A stretch of DNA of 62,704 nucleotides from Herpetosiphonaceae bacterium. GTDB taxonomy: Bacteria > Chloroflexota > Chloroflexia > Chloroflexales > Kallotenuaceae. Positions within the stretch are counted from its first letter, which is position 1, and every line of letters starts with the position of its first letter. The notes beneath the pieces were generated by a model, which was given only the letters and a program-made list of their open reading frames with translations, did not search any database and had not been told where the DNA came from. The stretch is from contig DASUTC010000116.1 in the NCBI GenBank assembly GCA_036374795.1, forward strand, positions 1-62,704, read 5' to 3'. This document shows, piece by piece, positions 6,827 through 16,676 of this stretch. The position numbers and the translations under genes are program-made.

Positions 6827-9800
6827 ATGAGCACAGCACCACTTGAGAGCGGAACATACGATTGGCGTCAGACGAAGTTATGGCAACTGCTTGAGCAAAC
6901 TGACAAACCGGAAGCCGAACCCGTCCGAACCACGCTTCAAGTGTGGCTGCCTACCATCCAGAAGATCTTGAATCAAGGAGGCACCGCTCCGCTGGATTTC
7001 ACGCTACACGATGCAGAACATTCCTTCCGAGTCGCCGAGCGCATGGTCGATGTTATACCGGACGATGTTTTAGCGGAGCTATCGACCTACGAGCTAGCGC
7101 TCCTGCTGCTGTCCGCCTACCTCCACGATATTGGGATGACCCCCGGCCAGAGTTTGCTCAGATCGCACCATGATTACCTGCTCACCGGCGACCGTCAAGG
7201 ACTTGATCAAGCACAGATCGACACCTTCCAAACCTGGCTCGACGATTGGAACGAAGATATAACCATTCCGCTTGCCGAGGGCACGCCCACACCGGCGACG
7301 CTCTGTAAAGCGCAATTGCTCATCACGCACTACTGCCGCGCACGCCATGTGGATTGGAGCGAGAAGTGGATCGACGACAACTTCACCGAGCAAAAACAAA
7401 AGCTTGGCTCCTACGCCCAATGGATCGAAGACCTCAAAACGCTGTGCCGCAGCCATCATCAAGGCTATGCCGAGCTCATGGAGACGCGCTTCGATCCCAA
7501 GCCCGTGGGAAGTGCGGGCATGGTCGTTCATCTGCGCTACCTCGCGGCTGTGCTGCGTGTGGCCGATATTCTAGAGTTCGATCCTGAGCGAACGCCGGAG
7601 GTCGTCTTCCAGCACCGCGCTGTGAGCCCAGGCAGCGCTATCTATTGGTATAAAGATCATTCCGTCACCTCTCTCTTCGACAACCGGCGGCTGACCATCT
7701 CCGCCGAGTCGCCGGATGCGCGGATTCACCGCGCGATCGAGATCATGACCGACGACATCGAGGCCGAGCTGCAACTTGTGCGCCGAATTGACGATGAGAA
7801 ACGTTTTGAAATCGCCAATTTTCAAGAGGAACCGCTCCCGCATCAGTGGAACATTCTTCCCGATGTGCGCCGTAACATTCGTCCCCGGCACGATGCCTAC
7901 GAATATATCGACGGCGCATTTCGCCCCGACACTCAAAAACTGCTGCAACTGCTATCCGGCAAAGAATTATATGGCGATGAGATGGTTGCCATTCGTGAGC
8001 TGCTGCAAAACGCTTTTGACGCGGTACGTGAGCAGATCGCGTATGAGCGGCTGAACAGGCAGCATCCGGGCGATCCCAAGTGGGAAGAAAGACTCGGCGA
8101 CATTCATGAGGTCGAAGTGCGCCTGGAATTCGATGGAGATGAGATCTGGCTGGTCTGCACCGACGACGGCGTAGGCATGACCAAAGCGATTATTCGTGAT
8201 TACCTGCTGGTAAGCGGCAACGCGCATCACCGTGATGTGCGCTTATTGGAGCGTCGCTGTAGGAAGGCAGGGTTTGAGCTTGGGCGTACCGGACAGTTTG
8301 GCATCGGCGTGCTCAGCTACTTCATGATCGCCGACCAGGTGCAGATCCGCACACGCCGCAGCGGTCTTGCCGGAGACGCCGAGCTAACCGGCTGGTCTTT
8401 CGAGACAGAGGGCATTGGATCGTTTGGTGAGCTGAGGAAGGATCAAGGATGGCGACAAGGCACGCAGGTGCGGCTGCGGTTGAGTCAGCAAGGAATCCAA
8501 GCGCTTGGAAAGTCACAATATGACTCCTTTGAAACCGAGTTCTCAGAGTCCCTAGAAACCCCTCATGGTAATCTTCAAGATCACATGCGTGTTAGATTAG
8601 CCGATTACCTCAATGACACGTTACGCTATGTTCCGTGCAACGTTCGATTGACTACGAATCTTAGCAAGGGCGCACTTCTTACTCTGAATCCCGGATGGAC
8701 GCGAGAGCCAGGCGACTTGTCAGGTATTTGGTCAGATATCGGAGAACTGATGAGTAGATCCACAGCACGTCAAAATACTGAGGATGAGCTGCTGCCTGCT
8801 CGACTTAGAGAGGAGCACGAAGCTAAACGCCAGAAAGACGAAGAGGAATGGGCCTCTTATAAGAGTCTACCTCACGAGATCCAGAGTTGTTTGACATGGG
8901 AGACAGTTGTGGGCAGCCTTCCCAACAACTTAGGAAGTTTTCGCATCCATATTCCCGTGTTTAAGCTTGAGGGAGGGCACTCACACTTTTTTGCACGCCT
9001 GGCGAAAGACGATGGTCAGATCAGTATAAGATTGCTTGGTGGTTGTCACTTTTACATTCCACAGGCCAAACTTTATATGAGCTGGAAAGGTATGGCTCTT
9101 GATTCAAATAGCGCACCTTTTGTGAGGTACTCTTACGTTAGAAGTATATTTGAGAATCCGCTAAAGAATGCAATCGTTGAGATAGATTGGCACAGTATGG
9201 AGGTTGGTGTTCTCTCGGTAAGTCGGGAGAAGATTATTTTAAGTGAGGTTGGAAAGGAGGCATTAGATTGGCTTCAACTGCCCATAAGAACAAAAATCGA
9301 AGAGTTTATATCCAAGAACCAAGACTCGCCTTTTGTCCAACTCAGCCAACTCCTAGCAGCAGAAGATCCTTCCATAGTAACTAAAGATACATGGTTATCT
9401 CTCAACCCATCTCAGGATCGTGGAGGAAAATGGGAAGCAGTTCAATTTCCCGCGATTGATCGCTGCAGTATTTTTAGATCACATTTGTTCGACATAGATA
9501 AGCTGTACTGGAAGGGAGAACGTGTCCACCAATTGATGCCAATACAACTATTCCAAGCAGAGAGATGGAGTTCAATGGGAGATGCTTACATATTAAGCTG
9601 GAGCAAATCTAATTACTTTGCCGACCGTCTCGTTAAGCTGAGACATAGTGAAGGTTCGATTGTTGTTGAGCTCTGGCTGCGCAAGCCTGCTTGGGGCAAT
9701 GCGGGTTACTTCGGTGATGTCAAAAGCACATTTCCACCAAGCTGGGCACGTCTTGCATATGTAACCATTAATCCTCAATGGACTGAGACAAGATATATTG

Positions 9801-10261
9801 GGAATAGGGATCATCCAATAGGCCAGGCAGCAGATCCTAATGTCGAAACATGGATCAAACAGGCATTTGGTGAGTTTCCCTGGATTAGTAAACTGGACCC
9901 TCGTCCACATAGAGACGCACTTCTCGCTGAAAGAGAGAAAGCTATCGGGTGGTTAGCTCGTGTTCTACAACAACCCAACAAAGATTTTTGGGATGCGCTC
10001 ACCGAACAAGAGGGGGCATTTTTGCGGGAAGTTTGGCAACTTATATTTGCTTCTACCCAACCAAGCCCTATAGAAACACCGATTTACAGTCTACATCAGG
10101 CGTTATTTAGTGTTAGTCAAAGGCCAGCGCGTTCTGTGCTCTGGATTCTTACTCCCGCATCCTGCGAAGTTATCGACGATCCGGCGGAGATTGAGAAATA
10201 TCTGCCCGATCCTGGGCCGGAGTGGACGCTAGCGGTGGTTGAGCGAGATGAGCAGGAGTGA
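6827..10261 (+). CDS. HD-domain / HSP90-type ATPase protein
   Basis: A 1144-residue protein. Residues 50-330 are an HD phosphohydrolase-like domain: His61 and His65 in LHDAEHSF, His100-Asp101 in YLHDIG, SHHQGY, and LRVADILEFD. About 355-560 is a GHKL (HSP90/MORC-like) ATPase with the N-box ELLQNAFDAV near residue 390, DDGVGM near 445, GQFGIGVLSYF near 488 and a GTQV(R)L motif. The last 550 residues match nothing I know. The ATG follows AAGGAGCGGAGCG. Base composition switches: the HD and ATPase part and the last 40 codons are GC-rich, while about 8520-10130 is much more AT-rich, as if the C-terminal region had been exchanged. HD and GHKL ATPases occur in prokaryotic conflict systems; with the TIR gene alongside, a defence role is plausible but unproven. 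Confidence 0.85.
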   Translation: MSTAPLESGTYDWRQTKLWQLLEQTDKPEAEPVRTTLQVWLPTIQKILNQGGTAPLDFTLHDAEHSFRVAERMVDVIPDDVLAELSTYELALLLLSAYLHDIGMTPGQSLLRSHHDYLLTGDRQGLDQAQIDTFQTWLDDWNEDITIPLAEGTPTPATLCKAQLLITHYCRARHVDWSEKWIDDNFTEQKQKLGSYAQWIEDLKTLCRSHHQGYAELMETRFDPKPVGSAGMVVHLRYLAAVLRVADILEFDPERTPEVVFQHRAVSPGSAIYWYKDHSVTSLFDNRRLTISAESPDARIHRAIEIMTDDIEAELQLVRRIDDEKRFEIANFQEEPLPHQWNILPDVRRNIRPRHDAYEYIDGAFRPDTQKLLQLLSGKELYGDEMVAIRELLQNAFDAVREQIAYERLNRQHPGDPKWEERLGDIHEVEVRLEFDGDEIWLVCTDDGVGMTKAIIRDYLLVSGNAHHRDVRLLERRCRKAGFELGRTGQFGIGVLSYFMIADQVQIRTRRSGLAGDAELTGWSFETEGIGSFGELRKDQGWRQGTQVRLRLSQQGIQALGKSQYDSFETEFSESLETPHGNLQDHMRVRLADYLNDTLRYVPCNVRLTTNLSKGALLTLNPGWTREPGDLSGIWSDIGELMSRSTARQNTEDELLPARLREEHEAKRQKDEEEWASYKSLPHEIQSCLTWETVVGSLPNNLGSFRIHIPVFKLEGGHSHFFARLAKDDGQISIRLLGGCHFYIPQAKLYMSWKGMALDSNSAPFVRYSYVRSIFENPLKNAIVEIDWHSMEVGVLSVSREKIILSEVGKEALDWLQLPIRTKIEEFISKNQDSPFVQLSQLLAAEDPSIVTKDTWLSLNPSQDRGGKWEAVQFPAIDRCSIFRSHLFDIDKLYWKGERVHQLMPIQLFQAERWSSMGDAYILSWSKSNYFADRLVKLRHSEGSIVVELWLRKPAWGNAGYFGDVKSTFPPSWARLAYVTINPQWTETRYIGNRDHPIGQAADPNVETWIKQAFGEFPWISKLDPRPHRDALLAEREKAIGWLARVLQQPNKDFWDALTEQEGAFLREVWQLIFASTQPSPIETPIYSLHQALFSVSQRPARSVLWILTPASCEVIDDPAEIEKYLPDPGPEWTLAVVERDEQE

Positions 10262-10292
10262 CACCCCGCCCAACCACCGCTAAAGCATGCTG

Positions 10293-12428
10293 CTACCGCT
10301 CCACCGCCACGCTGTGGACCATCACACTGAGCGGACGCGGATCGGCGCTGGCCGGATCGGCGCGCATCGGCAGGTAGGTCGGCGCGTGGAGCCGCAGGCG
10401 AAGCTGACGCTGACCGGCAAGCGCGGGCGGTACGGACAGGCGATACACCCGCCACTGCGCATCGGGACGCAGCACGGCAGCCGGAGCGTTACCGACCGAA
10501 ATCTGAAGCGGCCCGTCCAGCGGGATCGGCGCGGCGAGCACCATGCTGACGGTATTCCCTGCGGCAAGCGGCTGCTCCAAGGGAAGCACAATCTCACCGT
10601 CGCCCAGCAGCCAGCGAAAGGTCAGATCGCCGCTGCGCTCACTGCCCGCAAAGCCCGCGACATAGCCAAGATCGAGCGCATCGTCGCCGAGCACCAGCGA
10701 CTCGCGAGGCTCGACCGGCACATAATCGAGCGCCCAGCGCTGCGCATCCTCGCCCGCCCGCTCCTCAGCCGGATTGAGCAGCGGGCGCGCATGGGATTCA
10801 TCGCCAACGGCACGGCTGAGCACACCCGCGACCAGCCCGGAGCGGCGCGAGTCGTTGGACGAGAGCACGGCCAGGGCCTCGGATCTGCGGCCCTGCGCAG
10901 CCAGCGTCAGCGCCAGCGACAGCTCGCTCTCGACAAATTCGGGATCGACCTTCAGCGCGGCGCGATACTCACGCTCAGCCGCTTGGTAGTCGCCGCGCGC
11001 AGACGCCTGATCACCGCGCCACACGTAAAGCTCGCGCTGCACACCCCGCCCGATGATCTCAGGATAGTTGCGATAGGTCAAGAAGAGCGCGGCAAGGATG
11101 ATCGCGGTGCTGTAGACGATTGCCCCGCGCCAGTGGAGATCGCGCAGGCTGGCCCCTAGACGCGGGGCGTAGCTCAGCGTCCAACCGGCGTACAGCCCCA
11201 GCAGCAGCCAGATCGACAGCAGGTAGCGCGGCTCGACATGAAAGACCAGCACCGTCGCGAAGGAGTAGAGCAGCCACAGGCCCAGCAGCGCCTTGAAGGC
11301 GCGATCGGTGGCGGGATGCAGCAGGCCGATCACGCCTGCGAGCGAGGCGACAAGCCAGAGCAGATCGCCGAAGAGGCCGAGCGGCGCGGCCTCGCGCAGC
11401 GGACGGGTAAAAAAGCTGCGCTTAACCCAAAAATCCTCGACAAACTGCGCCTTCCAGATATGGAGAAAGGTCGGCCAGACGTTGCGGAACGGACGCAACG
11501 GCTCCGCGCTCAAGATCTCACGCACGCGCGCAGAGGCGTATGCCTGCCGATCGGCCTGCGGAAGCTGGCGCAGTTCCTCGATCTTGGCGTTGCGCTGATC
11601 GGGGCTGCCGAGATCCAGCCAGAGATTGATCGGGCCGAGCGTATCGATCGGGATGAAGCGCTGATAGACGATCCAGTTGCGCGCGGTCCACGGCAGCACG
11701 ATGATCAGCGTGCAGACCGCCAGCACCGCAAAAGGCACGACCGACGAGCGCAGCGCGATCCGCGCCAATTGGGAGCGCGCCAGCTTCTCTGCGAGGCCAC
11801 GCTCCGGGCGCGGCCAGTTGCGCAGCAGCAGCCAGGGCACCGCAAAGACCAGCGCGTACAGCGCCGGAGAGCGTGTCAGCGCGGCCATGCCCAGCACGAG
11901 GCCGGAGAGCACCAGATCGCGGTAGCGTCCGGTCTGATCGAAGCGCAGCAGCAGCCACAGATGCAGCGTGAACAGAAACAGATAGATCGGCTCGGAGAAG
12001 AGCGTCGCGGGCAGCTCGACAAACGGAAACCAGACCGCCCAGAATCCGGCGAAGAGCAGCCCCGCGCGGCGGTTGAACAGGCGCGTCGCCAGGGCATAGC
12101 ACAGCGGCACCATCAGCACGCCGAGCACCGTTTGAAAGCCCTGGATCAGGCGCACCCCGAACGACGGAGCCTGGTTCAGCAGCAGCGCGAGCTTGAGCCA
12201 GGCCGCGAAGACCCAGACATGAAAGGGTGGCCGGATCAGCCAGGAATCGTCGACGTACTGGCCGGTGACAGCAAAGCGCAGCGCCCGCTGGAAATAATCG
12301 CCGTCGTCGGCGTTGGAGAACTGCGGCCACAGCGGATTGATCGTGAGATACCAGATGCGCAGCGCCAACGCGATCAGCAGCAGCAGCAGTAGCACCCAGT
12401 GTCGGCGAAGCGTGTATACAACCTTCAT
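10293..12428 (-). CDS. PMT/ArnT-type membrane glycosyltransferase with TPR-like tail
   Basis: A 711-residue polytopic membrane protein and the last gene of a five-gene leftward cluster. The first membrane segment (residues about 9-27) is followed by a luminal loop with ADDGDYFQRAL, the acidic position expected of GT39/GT83 enzymes that take sugars from a polyprenyl carrier. Eight or more hydrophobic segments follow. About residues 515-600 form a TPR-like repeat (ARGDYQAAEREYRAALKVDP), and a beta-rich domain ends the protein. I start it at the ATG at 12428, which overlaps the previous stop as ATGA; the longer open frame upstream is antisense shadow. The acceptor is unknown. Confidence 0.75.
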   Translation of the reverse strand: MKVVYTLRRHWVLLLLLLIALALRIWYLTINPLWPQFSNADDGDYFQRALRFAVTGQYVDDSWLIRPPFHVWVFAAWLKLALLLNQAPSFGVRLIQGFQTVLGVLMVPLCYALATRLFNRRAGLLFAGFWAVWFPFVELPATLFSEPIYLFLFTLHLWLLLRFDQTGRYRDLVLSGLVLGMAALTRSPALYALVFAVPWLLLRNWPRPERGLAEKLARSQLARIALRSSVVPFAVLAVCTLIIVLPWTARNWIVYQRFIPIDTLGPINLWLDLGSPDQRNAKIEELRQLPQADRQAYASARVREILSAEPLRPFRNVWPTFLHIWKAQFVEDFWVKRSFFTRPLREAAPLGLFGDLLWLVASLAGVIGLLHPATDRAFKALLGLWLLYSFATVLVFHVEPRYLLSIWLLLGLYAGWTLSYAPRLGASLRDLHWRGAIVYSTAIILAALFLTYRNYPEIIGRGVQRELYVWRGDQASARGDYQAAEREYRAALKVDPEFVESELSLALTLAAQGRRSEALAVLSSNDSRRSGLVAGVLSRAVGDESHARPLLNPAEERAGEDAQRWALDYVPVEPRESLVLGDDALDLGYVAGFAGSERSGDLTFRWLLGDGEIVLPLEQPLAAGNTVSMVLAAPIPLDGPLQISVGNAPAAVLRPDAQWRVYRLSVPPALAGQRQLRLRLHAPTYLPMRADPASADPRPLSVMVHSVAVER

Positions 12429-14656
12429 TGATCTATCAAGATGTGATATGGCTCGACCACGACGAGCGACGACAGCGCCGGTCGTTTCTGGTGCGACGGC
12501 CATACCACGTAGCGAGCGATTGACGAGTCGGAGGGCGCGGGCAGCAGCGCTTGCGGCACCAATGCCCGATCCTGATGCTCCAGCACGTAGCGCGCGCCGA
12601 TCTGCGGGCCGCGCGCCAGCACCGCCACAAGCACGATGCCCAGCGCCAGCAGCCATTGCGCCCGGCTCAGATTAAGCCGCCGCGTCCATCTGCTCTGAGC
12701 GAGCACGCGCGCGGCGTACACGAGCGGCGCGGCGCTTGCCAGCGCCCAGATCGGCGCGAGCGGCAAGAAAAATCGCGGCAGCACAAAGCCGATGCAGACG
12801 CCGAGCACGTACACCAGCGCGCCGACGACGAGCAGCCGGTGACGACGATCGCCGCGCCAGAGCCAGAGCGCCAGGCCGAGCAGCGCCAGCCAGTTGGCCG
12901 GAAACGCCAGCAGCCGCAGCCCGATCGCCTGGCCGAACTCGCTCGTATCCTCAGCGCCGGTGCCGACGAACGCTTGCAGATTGCGCAGCCAGTTACCGAA
13001 AAAGCGCGGCGGATCGGCCAGCACGATCTCGCGCAGCGTCACATCGTCGGCGGCCTCCTGCCAGCGACCGCCGAAGTCGATGTTGCCATAGACCGCCAGC
13101 CAGATGTTTTTTGCCTGCTGGCTGTAGAGCGGAGTGCCCGTATCGGCGAGGTTTACGACGAGCTGCGGCGCGGCACCCAGCAGCCAGCCCAGCGTCAGCC
13201 AGCCACACAAACGCCAGGGTACGCGCTGCAACCAGCGACGCGGCGATTCGGGCGCGTCGGGAGCGAGCACCATCAGCGCGATCCAGCCGACCGGCAGCAG
13301 CACCAGGCCGGGATGACGGATCAGAAAGGCCAGGCCGCACAGCAGACCGGCCAGCAGCGCCGAGCGCCACGTCGCCACACGCGGCACCAGCAGCGCGGCC
13401 AGCGCTGAGGTCCAGAGCGCGGCGAAGGGCATGTCCGTGCCGACATACAGCGCGTACCGCACCACGAACGGGCTGAGCGCCAGCGCCAGCACCGCCAGCA
13501 GCGCCCCGCCACGCCGCGACTCGACCGGAGCGACGATCAGGCCAAGCAGCCAGGTCGTCAGCAGCAGCAGCAGCCCGCTCAGCGCCGCGATCGGACGGGC
13601 GGCGAGAAACGCACTCGCGCTCGTGAGCGGCTTGACCAGCCAGAGCAGGAAGGGATAGCCAAGCTGGTAGAAGCCATCGGCGCGCAGCACACAGGCCGTC
13701 TGACCCGCGCCGCACAGCAGCGCCGTCGCGCGCGTCGCAAAGACCGGAAAATCACGCTCGACGCCCGGCACCGAGAGCGCGACATGCCCGCGCGCCGTCA
13801 GCAGCAGCCAGCCGAACCACAGCAGCGGCAGCGCGACGCCAAGCGCCAGCAGCAACCTCGACTGGGCCGCAGCGCCAATCTGCGGCAGCGCGCGCACCGC
13901 CAGCAGCGCGCCGAGCGCCACCAGCAGCAGCGGCGGCAGCGTGCGCAGCGGATAGGGCGTGAGCTGCAAGCGGTAGAGCAGCAGAAAGACCAGCGCGATC
14001 GTCAGGGCGACAGCGAGCTGCCGCAAGCGACGACGCACCAGGGCCGTACCCAGGACGATCGCGGCGGCACCGTAGGCAAGCTGCGACGGATAGGGCCGGA
14101 TCGGCCATGCGCTCGTCGCCAGCGCCGCGCGATCGACCTGCACGCCGCGCGTCTCGTCGTCGGCCTCGACCGGCGGCTCGACTCGCAGCTCAAGAAAGAT
14201 GTCATTGGCCTTGAGCAGCCCGCCGTCGATAGTGAAGCTATGCGTCTCCCACTCGCCAGTGGCCTGAAACACGCCTAGCTCTTGCCGCCCATTGAGCAGC
14301 ACACGCACCGTCGGCAGCGGCGCACCTTGTGGACGCAGTGCCCGCCAGCGCACGGTCGCCGTCGCCGGAAGACCGATCTGCGGAAAGATCAGGTACGATT
14401 GTGCCCGACTCCAGCGCAGCGGCGCTGTCGCGTGGCTTTCGGGATCGAGCACGCCCCAGCGATTGACCGGATCGTTGAAGCCCTGGGCATAGGCCGCGTC
14501 GTTGTAGCCGACGTGGACTGAGTGCCGCGCGGGAACCTGATACATCAGCACGATCAGCAGCAGCCCAGCGAGGCCCCAGGCCAGCGCGTGGAGCAGCCAG
14601 CGCAGCAGCGCCGTCGGATGGGATCGCGTCGATTGGATCGGCAGTACCCGCTTCAT
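12425..14656 (-). CDS. Large polytopic membrane protein, glycosyltransferase-39-like
   Basis: A 743-residue protein that begins with a membrane segment (about 14-38) followed by an extracytoplasmic beta-rich domain (residues 40-190: carbohydrate- or jelly-roll-like, WGVLDPESHATAPLRWS). At least ten membrane segments follow and the C-terminal end is soluble. The loop GVERDFPVFATRATALL and the segment QLGYPFLLWLVKPLT resemble the luminal loops of PMT-family transferases. The ATG at 14656 was chosen because it sits 22 bases after the previous stop; the Shine-Dalgarno site is weak. It overlaps the following gene by four bases, so translation is coupled. Confidence 0.65.
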   Translation of the reverse strand: MKRVLPIQSTRSHPTALLRWLLHALAWGLAGLLLIVLMYQVPARHSVHVGYNDAAYAQGFNDPVNRWGVLDPESHATAPLRWSRAQSYLIFPQIGLPATATVRWRALRPQGAPLPTVRVLLNGRQELGVFQATGEWETHSFTIDGGLLKANDIFLELRVEPPVEADDETRGVQVDRAALATSAWPIRPYPSQLAYGAAAIVLGTALVRRRLRQLAVALTIALVFLLLYRLQLTPYPLRTLPPLLLVALGALLAVRALPQIGAAAQSRLLLALGVALPLLWFGWLLLTARGHVALSVPGVERDFPVFATRATALLCGAGQTACVLRADGFYQLGYPFLLWLVKPLTSASAFLAARPIAALSGLLLLLTTWLLGLIVAPVESRRGGALLAVLALALSPFVVRYALYVGTDMPFAALWTSALAALLVPRVATWRSALLAGLLCGLAFLIRHPGLVLLPVGWIALMVLAPDAPESPRRWLQRVPWRLCGWLTLGWLLGAAPQLVVNLADTGTPLYSQQAKNIWLAVYGNIDFGGRWQEAADDVTLREIVLADPPRFFGNWLRNLQAFVGTGAEDTSEFGQAIGLRLLAFPANWLALLGLALWLWRGDRRHRLLVVGALVYVLGVCIGFVLPRFFLPLAPIWALASAAPLVYAARVLAQSRWTRRLNLSRAQWLLALGIVLVAVLARGPQIGARYVLEHQDRALVPQALLPAPSDSSIARYVVWPSHQKRPALSSLVVVEPYHILIDQ

Positions 14657-14678
14657 GCGTCGCTCGTCACCAAAACCT

Positions 14679-16676
14679 TTACTGCGTGATCGTGATCGTG
14701 CCCAGCGGCACCACGTTGCCGGGCTGCGCCTGACCATCGATCGTCAGCGGCGGATGCCCACCTGTCGCCGGGTCGAACATGCCGACGACCAGCGTGTACT
14801 CGCCCGGCGGCAGCGCCGGAAGCGGCACGTCGTTGACATCGACCACTATTGTACCCGCTTGCCAGGATGATGTCGGGAAGCGCCCCTGCCACGGCGGCGT
14901 GTCGCGCTGCGCCACGGTATTGCCCGCCGCGTCGCGCACATGCACAAAGATGAACACATCCTCAGCGAGCGGCTGCTCGACCTGCCAGAAAGTACGCAGC
15001 GCCAGCACGCCACCGGCCCGCAGCTCGCGCGTCGGCTGAATCCCGGCCTGTGGCTGCTCCGGGTCGGGCTGTCCTAGAGTCGCGCCCAGGAAGCGCACGC
15101 CGCCAAAGCGCGCCTCGCCCGTGGGACGCTCCGCCGCATCCGCCGCCGACAGGCCGGTCGAGTAGATCAGGAGGCGCGGGCCGAACATCTGCTGATCGGG
15201 CAGGCCAAACTCGGCCACGGCGCTGCCACCGGCCCAGCGCAGATACACGTCGGGGATCGCCCACTGCCGCCACACATCCGACGACGCGATCACGTAGGCG
15301 TAGCCCTGCTGCCGATACCAGGCCAGATCGCGCTGCGGCAGATACTCGACCTCGGTCCAGCGGCTTTCCTGCGCGCCCGGAACCGGCTTTAGCTCGGCGG
15401 CAAGCCGCACGCCCGGCGGCACGTGCGCGTCAACCCAGTGAAGCGCCTGCACGCGCGAGTCGCCGCGTCGCAGCCGATCGGCGTAGCGCAGCGCCTCGAC
15501 GGACGAGGGCAGAAGCAGCAGCGCGAGCAGCACCGCGCCAGCGGCGATCAGCGCCGGACGAGGCAGCGCCGCGCGCAGACGATTGAGGAGATCGGCGAAG
15601 CCAGCGCCCGCCAGCACAAACAGCGGCACCTGCGTGGCGATGATGTTGCGCATCCAGTGGTTGCCCTGCGGCAAAAAGATCAGCAGATAGGCCAGCAGCA
15701 GCGCCCACAGCACCACGACGCGCCAGTCGCGCCGCAGGAGCAGCGCCACGGTGCCCCACAGCGCCAGCAGGCCGCCAATCGTACCGACGGCGCGCTCACG
15801 AAAGAAGCCGAGATAGTAGCGCACCGGCCACGCGCCAGTAATATCGCCGTGCGCGCCGATCGCGTAATCGCCAAGCTGATGGGTCAGATCGCGCTGAAAC
15901 TCGTCAAAGGCCAGCACGATGTAGGGCGATGTCAGCAAAAACACGCCGATCATCGCGCCAGCCGCCGCGATCAGCCGGGGCAGCGTGTGCAGCATCCGCC
16001 CGCGCCAGTGGAGCGCGTGCGCAGCCGTGATCGCCACCGCCGCCAGCGCCGCGTGATGCTTGGTCGCAGCAGCAGCGCCCGCCAGCGCGCCCGCCAGCAG
16101 ATAATCGCGCCAGCCGCCCCGCTCGTAGATCGCCAGCGTCCAGACCAGCGCCAGCGCGACAAAGAACTCGCTCGGCACGTCGGTGGTGATGTAGTGCGAG
16201 TGGATGATATGCAGGGCGTTGACCGCCAGCAGCGCCGCCGCGACCAGTCCCGCGATCGGCCCCGCCACGCGCCGGGCCAGCGTGTAGAGCGCGGGCACCG
16301 TGGCCGCGCCCGTCAGCGCGGTAGCGATACGGCCCCAGGTGAAGAAGCCCGGCACCGAAGTCGCGATGTCGGTCGTCTCCGGCAGTTGGGCCGCGCCCGC
16401 GTACCAGCCCTGCGCGATACCCCAGTGCAGATGCAGCCAGGCGACCGCGCTCTGCACGTAGATCCAGAGCGACGGATAGTAGAAGAAGTGCGGATTGGGA
16501 TCGCCGTTGCGCAGCATGCGCAGCACAACATTCATGATCGCGGGCTCGTCGGGATGCGGCACGAACGGCAGCGACCAGTTGGCCTTCCAGAGACGCAGCG
16601 CCAGCGCGATCAGCGTGAGTGCGCCGAGCGCGACGAGCGCCGCCGACTGATGCCGCACCGGTGGCCGCAGCCTCAC
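14679..16676 (-). CDS. PMT-family glycosyltransferase (paralogue 1)
   Basis: A 665-residue protein. The luminal motif PHPDEPAIMNVVLRM after the first membrane span matches the DE motif of GT39 enzymes, and NGDPNPHFFYYPSLWIYV and HIIHSHYITTDVPSEFF are shared almost word for word with the next gene upstream, a clear tandem paralogue. About 11 membrane segments lead into a C-terminal beta-sandwich region ending with PPGEYTLVVGMFDPATG. The start is GTG at 16676, overlapping the previous stop as GTGA. Such enzymes move a sugar from a lipid carrier to a protein or lipid acceptor outside the membrane. Confidence 0.82.
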   Translation of the reverse strand: MRLRPPVRHQSAALVALGALTLIALALRLWKANWSLPFVPHPDEPAIMNVVLRMLRNGDPNPHFFYYPSLWIYVQSAVAWLHLHWGIAQGWYAGAAQLPETTDIATSVPGFFTWGRIATALTGAATVPALYTLARRVAGPIAGLVAAALLAVNALHIIHSHYITTDVPSEFFVALALVWTLAIYERGGWRDYLLAGALAGAAAATKHHAALAAVAITAAHALHWRGRMLHTLPRLIAAAGAMIGVFLLTSPYIVLAFDEFQRDLTHQLGDYAIGAHGDITGAWPVRYYLGFFRERAVGTIGGLLALWGTVALLLRRDWRVVVLWALLLAYLLIFLPQGNHWMRNIIATQVPLFVLAGAGFADLLNRLRAALPRPALIAAGAVLLALLLLPSSVEALRYADRLRRGDSRVQALHWVDAHVPPGVRLAAELKPVPGAQESRWTEVEYLPQRDLAWYRQQGYAYVIASSDVWRQWAIPDVYLRWAGGSAVAEFGLPDQQMFGPRLLIYSTGLSAADAAERPTGEARFGGVRFLGATLGQPDPEQPQAGIQPTRELRAGGVLALRTFWQVEQPLAEDVFIFVHVRDAAGNTVAQRDTPPWQGRFPTSSWQAGTIVVDVNDVPLPALPPGEYTLVVGMFDPATGGHPPLTIDGQAQPGNVVPLGTITITQ

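Noticed and set aside
11238-12392. 384-codon plus-strand open frame opposite the glycosyltransferase gene
   Set aside because: Gln/Arg/Glu-rich, low-complexity shadow of a GC-rich membrane protein gene; several similar frames lie at 15423-16793, 16619-18067 and 19870-21381.
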